DNA of 64,000 nucleotides, taken from Cyanodermella asteris. Taxonomy: Eukaryota > Ascomycota > Lecanoromycetes > Ostropales > Stictidaceae. The stretch's first letter is position 1; each line of letters opens with the position of its first letter. The DNA lies in the NCBI GenBank assembly GCA_900618795.1, contig UYJD01000001.1:1647236-1711235 (forward strand), written 5' to 3'. The notes under the pieces were generated by a model. It was not told the DNA's origin. It made no database searches and was given only the letters and a program-made list of their open reading frames with translations. A program made the position numbers and the translations under genes. This document shows, piece by piece, positions 51,830-63,281 of this stretch.

Positions 51830-52879
51830 ATGACATCCTCAACTCCAGCTCACCTCGAACCCAGCAAGCTCGGCACCAAAGAATAGTAAGTCACCTCACC
51901 TCACCTCACCTCACCTCACCTCACCTCACCTCACCTCAACTCCGGGCCCGAAGCTCCCTCCCNNNNNNNNNNNNNNNNNNNNNNNNNCCCCCCCTCCACT
52001 GACCTCTGATCATACTTGTTCCTGGTATCTCGCAGCCTCAACTGACCCTGGCCCCTCTTTCCCAGCTGGGACGCCGCCTACACAACGGAGCTAACGAACC
52101 ACACCACCAACCCGGACGACGTGGGGCACGTCTGGTTCTCCGAGTCGGACGCCGAAGGGCGCGTCACCCGCTATCTCGAGGCTCTCTCCGACGGAGGTCA
52201 GCTGGATCAGGCGTCGACCACGTTTCTCGATCTGGGCACGGGAAACGGGAGCATGGTTTTCGCCTTACGGGACGAAGGATGGAAGGGTGAACTTTGCGGG
52301 GTGGATTACAGCGAGGGGAGTGTGGAGTTGGCGAGACGGGTTTTGGGGAGTAGGGGGAGGAGCAGGAGGGAGGATGGAGGTGAGGACGAGGACGAGGACG
52401 AGGACGAAGACGGCCTGGTGAGGTTTGAGACTTGGGATCTGCTGGAAGGGGAGTATGGGGATGAGGTTTGGCCGACTGCGAATGAGAGTACGACTACGAC
52501 TGCGGATGCAAACACGGCTACGGCTACGGCTACGGCAGAGACCACCGCGTCGGCATCTCGCAAAGGATGGGACGTCGTACTTGACAAGGGCACGTTCGAC
52601 GCGATCAGTCTAAGCGGACAGGTTGATGCGCAAGGGCGGAGGATCGTCGAGGGCTACAGATCGCGAGTCAAGCCGCTGGTGAAGAGAGGTTCGGGGTTGC
52701 TGATCGTGACCAGTTGCAACTGGACCAGCGAGGAGCTGGAAAAGTGGTTTGCGGGATCGTCGGCGGAGGCTGAAGAGGGTGATGGGTTTGAGGTCTTCGG
52801 ACGGGTAAAGTATCCGAGTTATAGGTTTGGTGGGCAGGAGGGACAAACAATCAGTACGGTGTGCTTCAAGCGGACATGA
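51830..52879 (+). CDS. EFM4: protein-lysine methyltransferase EFM4
   Basis: Two exons, 51830-51885 and 52066-52879, give 289 residues. The junction forms the family hallmark LGTKEYWDAAYTTEL. SAM motif I is TFLDLGTGNGSM, with LCGVDYSEG as motif II and DVVLDKGTFDAI, the block that defines Efm4-type enzymes. An acidic repeat (EDEDEDEDED) and an Ala/Thr-rich insert lie between strands and are longer than in yeast (257 residues). EFM4 methylates eEF1A on Lys316. The intron is at least 180 nt and contains nine TCACC repeats and a 25-N gap, so its true length is unknown. Confidence 0.93.
51891..51935. repeat. pentanucleotide TCACC tandem repeat, nine copies
   Basis: Nine perfect TCACC units followed by one variant (TCAAC), lying just inside the EFM4 intron after its GTAAG donor. 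Confidence 0.9.
51963..51987. other. assembly gap (25 N)
   Basis: An unbroken run of 25 N within the EFM4 intron, between C-rich sequence. It is probably a collapsed or unsequenced repeat; the real size is unknown. Confidence 0.99.
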
Positions 52880-52996
52880 TTTTCAGGCGATCGTGGTCCA
52901 AGATCAAGAAAAGGTGCAATGTCTTACGCCTTGAGCCAGTCCTAGACTTTACATCTCCATCTTACATGCAGATGGTGCAGCTAGTCACTTGCTCCA

Positions 52997-55714
52997 TCAC
53001 CAACTATCAGGCCCAAAGAATCCCCTCTCCGGCACATCTGTGATCAATGCGGCCCTTCCCTCACCACCATCAACTCCTCTCGACACAACCGTCGTCCCCC
53101 ACCAAACAACATTCTTCTGGTGATATTGCACCGCAAAGAAGATGATGACCGCCCCGAACGCGACCCCAGACGTGAATCCAGCGGCAAGCAGGTAGTTGTA
53201 CTTCTCCCACCACGCCGTTTTGTATTTGCGCAGGTAGTACATGGAAATAATCGACAGGTAGAGGCCCGGGGTGAAGTAGGAGAGATTCTGAGGAGACCAG
53301 ATGATGAAGCTGTTCACGACGAGCGAGGGATGGACGTGCTTAAGCCATGAGATGGGTGTTAGGATGACGCTGTTGAGGGGGCGGAAAATAAGCGACGGGA
53401 GTGACTTTCGCAGGAAAGCTCTGCCGTGAGCGCCGAACCGTTTTGCAGACCACCAGGCTATAGCGAGAAGGAAGCCGAGGAGAAAGCACCACTTGAGCTC
53501 CGGATACAGTTGGTCAAACAATACACGAGGCCCGATCGCTCCCCACAGGACTGACGTGGAGAAGAAGGTCAGAGAACCTGCCGCGCAGTTGAATTCCGAT
53601 GGTTGATCGTCGGTACAAATACCGGGAATGTCGTTGTCGACAAATTGCACCACGCCGTACGCGACCAGAGAGGTCAAGACAGTGCTTATCAACTGTCCTC
53701 TGAAAACCGCTCGGGGAGGAACTTGCGCGTAGAACCCCATCTTCTGGTCTGCAAGGAATGTGTCGGCTTGGCCATTGATCATGTAGCCGTAAGCTTTGAC
53801 AAACATCAGGGCTTCTGGGTGACCGGGGAGTACGTAGCCCATGACCAGTTCGGCTATGACGTTCAGCCCTTGAATCGCTCCTGAAATCGCCGTGATGAAT
53901 GTCTGTGGGATCAAGAAGACGAGATTGATGCCGATGGCGAAGAAGATGGTCCAAATAGGGGCGTTGAGCTCCGGAAAGACCGTAAGGATGACTATGGCAA
54001 ACACCAACGACACAAGCACAATAGCGAGAAACCATGAGTCAGGTACTTCCGGATACTTGCGTATCAGCTTCGTTAGAGGATCATCGAATCCATCATACAT
54101 TGATGATCGCTCTTTATTCAATTTGCGCAGGAAGCGGCCGCATTCTCGGACTTGCCCTTTTATTATTGACGCGCCAGCGCTGGATAGGCACGATGCTATG
54201 TGTTTGATCTGGAGTAACGCAGCCCTGAATGTCTGTTGGAAGGCCTTTCTCATGATGCGCCAAGAGTCCAGCATAACAAAAACCATCGTCAGAGGGTAGT
54301 AGATGAAGAACGCGGCGTATACAACAAGCTTCCCCGCGCTTTGGAAAGCTGGAGAGTAAGCCTCGTACGCAGCTTGGTCCAAAGCACCATTCTTGATGAC
54401 TCGAGTAATGTTGTACGAAGCACCCGTATTATCATAAACGCTTGGAGAATTTGGAGGTAGGTATGCAGTCCATTTCGTGTTCGAGTAGTAGACTCCAAGA
54501 ATGGCAAGGCCCCCGATAAATATACCAGCATATTGCTGAGCGAATGAGAAGAAGGGCCACGTAAGAGGAAGGAAGTACTGTCCAATTACATTCCAGTCAA
54601 AGGATGAGATTGGGTTGAAGCCTAAGCCGAACTGCGAGCCGGTGACGACCGCTAAATGGAAGTTGTTGGGCGCAATCCAGGTCATCCACGAAAAGAAGCT
54701 CAGTGCTGGGAAGAGGTAGCCTGGAAGCCAGAAGTAAAGGAACATCGATCCGAAGACGATGAAGAAGAACTTGTATCGTGAGATGGTCCATCCGTTGAGC
54801 GTTTCCTCCTTCTGCGGGCGTAGCAGAGCGCGATTGAGGGCGACGACCGGCAGGATGTTCGGAAATATGGCAAAGTTGGGATATATGACGAAACGGCGAA
54901 GCAGCCCAGCGAAGCCGAGACCCATCATCTGCGTGGACAGCAACAAAAAGATCTTATACAGTGGCGTCAGCCAGGTGTCACCGTAGTACACCTCCTGGCT
55001 CTGGATATTCCAGAAGGCGTATGCAGATGTGACGCTGACATTGAATATGATGGTCGAAAGCATCTGCTCCTTGTAGCTCCACGGACCTGGATTCAGAGAG
55101 ATCCTCTCGCTGAAGATTGTGATACCCCAGTCCGGAAGTATCAACGCAAACAGCTTGCCGCATGGATATAGCAGGACCTGAGCCACAGCCGCGGTGATGG
55201 TCACTTGTGGAAATCTAGAGTTGAAGAGGGAGTTGATGAACTGAGACACGGCTGCCCAGAAGTATCCAAGCAGGTGTGCCCGGATGGTCTCACAAGAAAT
55301 TTCGGGGTCGTCAGTCGGGGAGGTCACCGCACGCACTTCCGGATAAGGTGAGTAGAATTTGTTGATAGCAGTCTCGGTCTTGAGCTGCAGCTCCCAGTCA
55401 CCCTCATCCTGATCCGGGCCTGGTCCTTGAAGAAGCAATTCAAGCTTTGCTCGCTGGGCAATGCCGAAATTGTAGTCGTACTCGTGCTCATGAAGCAGTT
55501 CTTTAATGAAAGCCTTGCACTCGGCCACACTCAGTGCATCAAGCTTATCAATAACATACTCGAGGTCGCCTACAGGTGCAAGGCCATCAGCACAGACGCC
55601 GACTTTCTCAGCTAGGCTCTCAACTTGAGCGATGGGGCTGTCCTCGCTCTGGGTGGCGATGTTCACGGGCACTTTGTCATCAGTTTTGTCGGCTGCGAAG
55701 GTCGGGGACGCCAT
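52997..55714 (-). CDS. OPT-family oligopeptide transporter
   Basis: A single exon of 905 residues, typical for fungal OPTs. A cytosolic N-terminus of about 155 residues precedes many hydrophobic helices. Family motifs: NPGPWSYKEQML near residue 210, SQFGLGFNPISSFDWN in the middle and PGHPEALMFVKAYGY in the second half. OPT proteins import tetra- and pentapeptides, glutathione or metal-siderophore conjugates with protons across the plasma membrane. The N-terminal acidic stretch (DQDEGDWELQLKTE) is common in the peptide-transporting branch. No intron is needed. It is convergent with EFM4, 117 bp apart, and lies at the edge of the accessory-looking right end. Confidence 0.95.
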   Translation of the reverse strand: MASPTFAADKTDDKVPVNIATQSEDSPIAQVESLAEKVGVCADGLAPVGDLEYVIDKLDALSVAECKAFIKELLHEHEYDYNFGIAQRAKLELLLQGPGPDQDEGDWELQLKTETAINKFYSPYPEVRAVTSPTDDPEISCETIRAHLLGYFWAAVSQFINSLFNSRFPQVTITAAVAQVLLYPCGKLFALILPDWGITIFSERISLNPGPWSYKEQMLSTIIFNVSVTSAYAFWNIQSQEVYYGDTWLTPLYKIFLLLSTQMMGLGFAGLLRRFVIYPNFAIFPNILPVVALNRALLRPQKEETLNGWTISRYKFFFIVFGSMFLYFWLPGYLFPALSFFSWMTWIAPNNFHLAVVTGSQFGLGFNPISSFDWNVIGQYFLPLTWPFFSFAQQYAGIFIGGLAILGVYYSNTKWTAYLPPNSPSVYDNTGASYNITRVIKNGALDQAAYEAYSPAFQSAGKLVVYAAFFIYYPLTMVFVMLDSWRIMRKAFQQTFRAALLQIKHIASCLSSAGASIIKGQVRECGRFLRKLNKERSSMYDGFDDPLTKLIRKYPEVPDSWFLAIVLVSLVFAIVILTVFPELNAPIWTIFFAIGINLVFLIPQTFITAISGAIQGLNVIAELVMGYVLPGHPEALMFVKAYGYMINGQADTFLADQKMGFYAQVPPRAVFRGQLISTVLTSLVAYGVVQFVDNDIPGICTDDQPSEFNCAAGSLTFFSTSVLWGAIGPRVLFDQLYPELKWCFLLGFLLAIAWWSAKRFGAHGRAFLRKSLPSLIFRPLNSVILTPISWLKHVHPSLVVNSFIIWSPQNLSYFTPGLYLSIISMYYLRKYKTAWWEKYNYLLAAGFTSGVAFGAVIIFFAVQYHQKNVVWWGTTVVSRGVDGGEGRAALITDVPERGFFGPDSW

Positions 55715-56485
55715 GACAAGATTGATGACTCCTCCATGAAGGTGAAGGAAGGTTTAACACGACAAAGTCAGCTTCTTAGAATTCTGGTGCAGATTTACCA
55801 CTACCCGTTTTGCTCACGACGTGCGGGAAATCCTGCATGACCGGCACTTGATGGCGCCATCCTTATCGACGTTTACGCTTTTGCACAGCTTTCCTCTTTT
55901 TGGGAGGTGTCTAGGCAGTCTAATCGCATCGTAAGTGTTGAACATTGTCGATCACTGCGATACTAGGCCGACCCTGGTTTAGACAACGTGTCACCTTGTG
56001 CCGTAAAGACTTGAGGAGGGGTTTGAATGTAGTGCATACTGTTCGGTGCTTATCAACGTGGTCGGGGTGCTCATCATAGCTCTGCGCAATTTTGCAGCAC
56101 AACAGCCCCATGCTAAGAACACAGCGAAAGATTAGGAGTCTCGAACAAAGTGAGTAAAGGAGTGAGAGCGGAGCGGCCCATCGCTTACATAAACATGCTC
56201 GCCTGGCTGGCCGCTCGAGTCATCCCTCTCCCTAACATACCGTTACCACAACTATTGTCATTGTTCAGAACCATCATTTCCCTGCGCGATACAGATCTGC
56301 ACATTCCATCATAATCTTCAGTCATCATAAAACACCAAAAGTTCTGCATACCACGCCACGTTGGCAAAAACTTTTCCAGCTCTGTCATCAATCAAATTTC
56401 TGTGGTCTCTAAGCAATGTGTTGTCAATGTCATCGCTAAATCCCCAGATATCATCTCATAATCTGTTGCTGAAAGATGCCCAACA
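55715..56485. other. spacer between OPT start and Pth11-like gene end, no gene seen
   Basis: It holds the OPT promoter and the 3' UTR of the next gene. Short minus-strand frames (55920-56111, 56185-56391) have no support. Confidence 0.5.
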
Positions 56486-57495
56486 CTAAACAGCCCCCTC
56501 GTTTTCCATCCTAATGTAACTGAATCTGGCACCACGAGATGGGCGCTCTTTCTCCTCGGGAGACTTGGCAGGCGTGTTTTGGTTTGGCTCGGAAAGCTTG
56601 CGTGCACTGTAGCTTTGGCGAAGACTGCTAGCCAACGATGAGAAGCGACTGACCAGCGGACCATAGAGCGGCAGACAAGCGCACACAATGCCGCAACTAC
56701 AATGTATCGAGATCCAGAGCTCATCAATCATACCGATCCTGGCAGAGTCACCCTTGCTGGCATTCATCAACGACAAACGTATGATGTTGGTGGCCACGGT
56801 GAAGCCACCAAGCAGGAAAATGGCGATCAGAGAGCGTCGCTTCCAGCTCGGGAGCTGCAGGCGGGAAATCATGACTGCCGGAAGGGCCAAGATGATGGCG
56901 TCGAGAATTGTGTCAATGATGACATACGACATCAGCCATATGGCGTATACGTCGTACGGCATGCATAAAGCTGCGTCGCCGGGTTTCTTCAACCAGTTTG
57001 CTGTCGGTGGGATGCATTGAAGTATCTCGCCCAAGGTGCCACTGATTCCGTATATGAGAACAATGACGGCAAGGACAACCGATGAAATGCGAAACCATCG
57101 CATGGTGGTGAATATGCGGCGGTAGAAGAACAGTACGGAGAGCTTGATGAACGTGAGCGTTGGGACGGCGAAGGTGGTGCTTATCCAGATCCACTGCAAG
57201 TCTGTCAGCACCGTCGCAGCCACCGCTTTTTCCAGTCACATACCTCCATGTACGTTGTGAACAGAGGCTCGGCCGGAGACTTGACCTCCCTGGCAAGTTT
57301 GATACAGTAAAGCTGAATGGCATTCTCGACGTCGAAGCAGATGATGGCAAACAGGAGAAAGAGATCATCCAATCCCCAACTACTCTTGTTGAGATGCTTT
57401 GTGTATAGTCGCAGGCCGAAAGCAATGGCCGTCAAGGTAATGAAGAAAATGCCCAGAGCGTAGATGGGCTCGGAGAGATAGAGCAGCACTTCCAT
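56486..57495 (-). CDS. Pth11-like / fungal rhodopsin-domain membrane protein
   Basis: Two exons, 57495-57244 and 57193-56486, give 319 residues. The 50-nt intron has GTATGT, a GCTGACAG branch-like stretch and a TTGCAG acceptor. About seven hydrophobic helices fit the fungal rhodopsin-like domain: YALGIFFITLTAIAFGLRLY, GLDDLFLLFAII, LTFIKLSVLFFYRRIF and the C-rich loop before IWLMSYVIIDTILDAIILALP. The N-terminal CFEM domain of classical Pth11 is absent. The cytosolic tail is Ser/Pro/Lys-rich. Such receptors sense surfaces or nutrients at the plasma membrane and are greatly expanded in plant-associated ascomycetes; the ligand is unknown. Confidence 0.88.
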
Positions 57496-58186
57496 TGTTG
57501 CGATGATACAAGCTCGCTGAGAACTGACTGTGAACACTGAAGGACTGACGAGCGGTGACGACCGCAGGACGAAGAAGCACAAAGGTCACCCGAAGCACGA
57601 AGGGCAGAACGAGCGAGAACAGACACCGACAAAGAGCGAGGCCGACGAATGAAGAAGACATCAGGAGGACACAAGAAAAGACTGTGGGGAGAAATCCCAG
57701 CTGACGCAGATCGCTCATCGGTATGAAGTTGGAAGGTGCGAGGGATTCGAGTTGACTCGCAGCTTCCTGCAGAAGAAGCCTGCACCGAAGACGATTGATG
57801 CCACCCACCATCCTTGATGATGACAGGTCGACAGGTTTCAGCGTCGATAATGGACGATATACGGTCATGTGCATGGTTGCGACGTAGCATGGAATGGTGA
57901 AACGGCTGGATGAAGGATGCATTGACCTATCGCTGCCGTGGGAAGGATTCAAGCTTACCTTACATCAGCCCTCCCCCTGTCAGATTTTCTTCGATTAGCT
58001 CCATGCCCCACATCAACAACGTTCTGCACCGTCGATGGATTTCAGACATTGCTACGCTTCGAGAGGTGGCTGTGAGCTTCAATTATTGCGACCTGCACAC
58101 GGATAAAGAGTCGGATGATGGCATTGAGGACGGCCCAACTCCAGGACCATTTCTTCTCGACAAGCTTGCGTCAACTAGGACCCTGT
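57496..58186. other. spacer between Pth11-like gene and GMC oxidoreductase, no gene seen
   Basis: It contains the Pth11-like promoter and the 3' UTR of the GMC gene. Overlapping minus-strand frames show Arg/Ser-rich junk composition. Confidence 0.5.
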
Positions 58187-60153
58187 TCAAAGAAGACCGT
58201 GGTCCTCCATGATGATGTCGGCTGCACGCTCTGCAACCATGTACACACCTGACTGTGTATTTCCGGCCGTAATGATGGGCATGATGCTCGCGTCCACCAC
58301 CCTCAGGTTTGTGGTTCCGTACACGACCAAGCGTTGCGAGACGACACCGCCGAGATCTCGAGGCATCATGACGCATGTGCTACACCCGTGCCAATTGGAG
58401 AGAACGCTGTTCCTTGCCCAATTTCGCGCCGCTTCGCGGTCATCGCCTCTGGCTTCGAGGGCATTTCGCCGACCTCCAAGCTTGATCAAGTCGGCCAAAG
58501 GTTTTGTTGCCGCCAGTTTTTCGATGAAGCCGAAATGGAGCGCCGCCACCTCAACGTCGACCGGGTTACTCAAGTAGCCTGGATCAATCACAGGGCTGTC
58601 GTTGGGATTCGCGGAGGTGATGTGAGTGCGGCCGCGAGAGAATGGCTGGATCAAGGAGAGCCCAATCGTGAGGTACTTGCCAGGTAGGCTGCTGATGCTG
58701 TAATCGCTTGCTTTCGAGCTCGCACCATAAGTGGTTCCTCGTGGTGACAGATAAACGCCTCCAGAAGGCTTGTTCCGACTCCGGAGGACGGATTTGAGAT
58801 ATTGGTATTGTCGGTCCAATCCTTTGTTTCCTTTGGCGTCTAAAACGTCGAGCAGTCGCTCTAGTTCTGCATCTGGAGCTGATTCGGGCACATCGATTGG
58901 CATAAACGAGAAGTAGTTGATGCCTCCGAGAGCTAGTGGTCCTTGCCGATGCTGCTTGTACGCTTCTTCCGCAGCTTGTACCGCTGCCGGGTCCTTTGAA
59001 CGCAGCTTGTCGAGTGTATTGACATCATCGTTGACCTCGAAGCTGATGCCGGTCATGAGATGATCTTGCATCCCTTCACCGACGGATGGGAGATCAACAC
59101 GTTTCTCGATGCCATGCTTCTCTAGAATCGCAAAGTCACCAATTCCCGAGAGCTCAAGGAGCTTGGGACTGCCGAAAACGCCTGCGGCTAGAATGACCTC
59201 TTTGCGCGCTTCAAGCACTATTGTTTGTCAATGTCACCTGCCCAGTTCGCCGATAGTAGCTGTCATGTCCGCGATCGACAGGTTTCACTCACCAAAGGTC
59301 TGCCCTTGATGGCTGACTTCGACGCCCGTTGCGCGCTCGCCCGTAGCAGTTTTTTCAAGCAAGATACGTTCCACCACAGTTCCAGAGAACAGCTTCAGAT
59401 TCGGTCGGTGTGCCACTGGCTGGAAGTATGCCGGGAAGGAATAGCTCCTCTCCTTCGTGACAGGATCGATCGAGGCCGGGCTGCTATATCCGCCAGTCAC
59501 AAGACCCGCATCTGGAGTGCCGCTTGCCCCCCAACCTACATTCTCGAATGTCTTGCTCCATGCCGGGGCTAATGGCTCTGATAGAGGTGTAGCGAAGTAA
59601 GCCTGCACCGGGCCGCGGCTACCTTTGGACACGTCGAGGTGGGCTAGTGCAAGATGCTTGAGGCGGTCCTCTGGGGGTAAGGTCAAGGTGTGAGACTTCT
59701 GAAAATATGGTCGAAGCCTTTCCCAAGTCCAGTCGGGATTGCCAAGCTCCGCCCATCCATCCACGACCGTCTTGGTCGGTTGAATGAATGCTTGTCCGTT
59801 GATTGCGCTAGACCCGCCCAGAGCACGACCAGCTGTCTGGCCGACCTGTCGGCCATTGAGACCTTGCTGCCCTCACTATCAGCATACTGAAGCTCCTCCC
59901 GTGGGTGGAGCTTTGTGTTTGCTCTGTTTCGGTGGCGCACCTGCGGAACGGACATATAACCCCAATCGATATCGGAACCTATTCCATGGAACCATTTTCC
60001 TGGGATTTTTACTCGCTCATCGTCGCTGTGGTCTTCCCCAGCCTCGATCACTGCCACCATCACGGACTCGACCTCTGAAAGGCGCGCCGCCACGGCCAAC
60101 CCGGCCGTCCCGCCACCGAGCACCATGAAATCAAACGATTCTAAAGTAGCCAT
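58187..60153 (-). CDS. GMC-family FAD-dependent oxidoreductase
   Basis: Three exons (60153-59941, 59866-59293, 59217-58187) give 605 residues. Introns are 74 nt (GTGCGC, TGCTGATAG, GGCAG) and 75 nt (GTGAGT..AATAG). The ADP-binding fold is at residues 13-18 (LGGGTAG). The first junction restores VPQQGLNGRQ before RALGGSSAIN, a GMC signature; the second gives LEARKEVILAAGVFGSPKLLELSGIG, the second GMC signature. The C-terminal active site has a His in SNWHGCSTC and an Asn in ITAGNTQSG, the usual His/Asn pair. No signal peptide is visible, so it is probably intracellular, unlike secreted aryl-alcohol or glucose oxidases. The substrate is unknown. It is in tandem with the P450 (453 bp apart). Confidence 0.92.
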
Positions 60154-60606
60154 GTCATGAACGGAATGCGGTAGGAAGTGCAATATTGGGAGCGGCAGAT
60201 TTGGCTACATTTTATATACTTGTACATATATGCTTTACTTGAGGCCTCTTGCAGGCCAGCTCTGCGTGGCAATGAGCCCCGCATCTGTCTTGCGCCCTCG
60301 CCTCAAGACAGGTAAGATGCCGCCTTTACCGATTGTGAGGGCTGTAACGGGCCGAATATTGCGTAACGGTAAGTTTTCGTCTGTACGACGTTTTATTTTA
60401 CATTACGATATGGTGAGCACCGTAGGCAGAAACAGGGCGTACGATCATGGATGTCGGATCACTCATGCCTACAAGGGTCTTCACATGCAGGGGAGCAATC
60501 TACCACGGCTTTGGTAAGCTCTGTGGCTCTGGCATTAATGGTTCGGAATGATCATCATCATTGTCATAACTATGCAAACAAAGCTGAAGCACTCGGATGT
60601 TGGGGC
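60154..60606. promoter_or_regulatory. spacer holding the GMC promoter
   Basis: 453 bp between the GMC start and the 3' end of the P450, both on the minus strand. ATATATACTTGTACATATA near 60213-60231 is a TATA-rich candidate. No gene is seen. Confidence 0.5.
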
Positions 60607-62597
60607 TCAGTCTGTCTTTGCTGGTTCGAATATGATCTCCAAGGATCCTGGCAGGGCCGTGAAAGCATCTCTCATGTCTTCTACTACTGCATTCAACTTT
60701 GAAGGGTCGGCGGGTGCAAAGTCGTACTTGGACAAAATCGACCACAGCACATGGCGCAGCTCCGCCATTGCTAGGCCTTTGCCGACACAGTTGAACCGAC
60801 CTGACATGGTTAGAGCGAACGTCTGTTTGGGCCTGTTGAGAACGTAATATACCTGCCGCGAATGGAGCGTATGCAATTCCATTCTTGATAAGTTCTGGTT
60901 CTTCGAGCCATCTCTCGGGCAGGAATTCGTTTGCCTCCACAAAGCACTCCCGAGCTTTCGTGAGCCTGTCAGCGTCTGGATCAACAGCGTCGCTTTTCAT
61001 TCACTTACATCTGTGCATGGACCATTGCGGTATGCAGAGTATGGTTCCAGCTGGAATCATGTGCCCGCTCACCAAAACCCCGCCAGCGGGTGCCTGCCGC
61101 AACCCTTGTGTTGGAACCGCTGGATTGAGACGAAGAGTCTCCGATATGAAGGCGTTAAGATACGGGAAATCTTGACAATTCTCTTGACTTGGCATCTGTT
61201 TCGCGGATCGAATCTCGTTGATCAGACGTTTTGCAGCGCTCTCATGCCGACAGAGTCTGAAAAAGACATGGACGAGTGTGGACGCAACGGTGTCGCTTCA
61301 AGCAAGTCAGCTCTGTCCGAGTGCGCCATTTTCGTTGCTTGCGATCCTGTGACAATACCTACCTTCCTGCTATCATTAATGCAACAGAGTCTCCGATGAT
61401 TGCCTCTATATCCTCCTCGATGGTGCCCTTCTGAATGGACTCCTTGATGATCGTCGTCGAGATCTGTCAACGGTGTCAGGCGAGCTTGAGAAGAGGGATT
61501 CCACATCACCTACGTCACGCGATATTTTCTCGGGCGATGCGCGTAATGTTTCAATTCGTTCCGTCATCATATCCCGACAATATGCAACCATTCGTGTCCA
61601 CTCGGCAATGATTGGAATGAAACGTAATATGAAGGCGAGATGGGCCAGCCACGGAAGAGGAGACACCCACTCGAGAAGCCCGAGGCCATTGCGAATCACC
61701 AAAGGACCTGAATGCCATGTTGCCGTATCGAGCATGCCGAACGATTCCCCAAACGTGCGAAAGCCAATGATATCAAAAGTGAGAAAGTAGAACCAATCTC
61801 TGAGCTCCATCGGCGCACCGAATCGACTTTCGATGTTTTGGCATAATTTGTTCGCGTATTCGTGGATGCAATTATCGTAAGCTTGCAAAGCTTTTCTCTA
61901 GCTTTAGTCTAGTAGAATGGAAACTGCGGAGTGGAAGCCTACCTTTTGTGTTGAACGCTTGGTTCCAGATCCGGCGTCGAACATCGTGTTCCTTCGCGTC
62001 TCGCAAAGCGTTGATAGGCTTGAAAGGGTGAAGCATCTCGTACCAGTCGGGCTTCGAGAGACCTCGATCGCGATACGATCTGCCGAGGCGCATGATCTCG
62101 GGATCGAAAACCGTGATCTCGTTAGGACCTTCCGGGCAGTCGAGTCAGATCGGTTGCTTTTAAAGGACTCAAGTTGGAAGGATCTGAGCAACCAACTCAC
62201 CGGTGCGGACGTAGTTGCCGTACTTCAGATGTAGACTGTGTAAAAGCTCGCAGTTCTTCGCGAAGCAGAGTTGCCAGACGTGCCAGAACTTGCTGAGGAC
62301 TGCGAACTTCGGTCCAGGAAAGTGTTTCAAAGGGTGGAAAAACGAGCGGTATATGAATATGCTCGAGAAGACACCGCCTAGGTAGCTCGTTGCGATGAAA
62401 ACACTCGTCTTCGTACAACCGATCCATCGTGTCTCTGTTTGGAAGCGTAGATATAGAATCAAAGCCACGACCGTGACTATGAGAAGCCATGCTAGTCGGA
62501 AACTCTGGAGGTGCCATTCTCCTCTTTTGAACAGCAATACATGAGACAGAATGCCTGCCGCGAAAGCGCAAAACGGAAGTTTATTTGGAAGAAACAT
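60607..62597 (-). CDS. cytochrome P450 monooxygenase, seven exons
   Basis: Exons 62597-62201, 62128-61943, 61890-61514, 61463-61363, 61295-61009, 60954-60853 and 60800-60607 join in one frame of 547 residues. The introns are 50-72 nt, all GT..AG; three of the acceptors are AAG. The N-terminus has two or three hydrophobic segments anchoring it in the ER. Landmarks: YGNYVRTGPNEI; I-helix AGSDT at 352-356 (built across intron 4); ExxR at 406-409; FLPERW; and the haem loop FAAGRFNCVGK with Cys488. GRFNCVG in place of GxRxCxG is seen in several fungal P450 clans. The gene looks intact despite its fragmented open frames. It shares a divergent promoter with a UbiA-type enzyme and is in tandem with a GMC oxidoreductase, suggesting a tailoring role in a pathway. 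Confidence 0.9.
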
Positions 62598-63281
62598 TGT
62601 CACATAGAAGTTACGCTCAGGCTAGCTTGACGAAACTTGAGGAGAGGCGGCGTGTGGATGTAAATGGTAACAAAGCAAGGGCAGAATATGATTTCGGTGG
62701 AAGTATCGATGTAGATCAAGTTCCAAACAATGGAAAAACGCTGATAAGGGGTTCGTGCTAGGACGCTGCGCTCAAGGATACATGCCCTGGCTTGGGGTAT
62801 GTCTCTAGTACAAGTCCGGCGATGTTGACTCTGCCCCACTCAGCTTTGTTGATCAATCTGGCTCTGATTGGCAGGATGTTTGTTGGAAATCGACGACACC
62901 AAGGTAGACCCCCATGCTTTGCAGATCTCTGTGTTAGATTGTATCCTCGACCTGTACGGACGTGGTTCAGCCAGCTGACCTCTGTTGTATTGTCAGCCTT
63001 GGGGCTCGGTATTACGCTCCATCAACTTTCGCGGTCTAATATTCCCAATGATGCAGTAGTCCGGCGTGTCTAGCCTGGGAAGGTAAGTTTGTGTTGGTGT
63101 GCCAGCTGAGCACCGAGAGCTCTCCATGTTTGAAGTTGCCTAAGAGAAGATAGCATGCTCTGTGCCACCTACGTGGACATGACTGAGATTGATCGGATAC
63201 TATCATGAAAAAGTACTTGAACGCTGGACCTCTTATCTCGGGGACGAGATGCTGTTCTGGCTCTTCCCACAGCTTTCGAGA
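62598..63281. promoter_or_regulatory. divergent promoter region, P450 / UbiA-type enzyme
   Basis: 684 bp between facing-away starts. A 93-codon plus-strand frame here (62792-63073) has no family resemblance. No known regulator site is recognised, but a cluster-specific factor would be expected to bind here if the two are co-regulated. Confidence 0.5.

Noticed and set aside
51891-51935. TCACC array as a telomere-like or CRISPR repeat
   Set aside because: Pentamer without spacers inside an intron; a simple microsatellite explains it.
60500-62603. P450 as a pseudogene because its open frames are broken
   Set aside because: All breaks coincide with GT..AG introns of normal size, and the spliced protein has every P450 hallmark.
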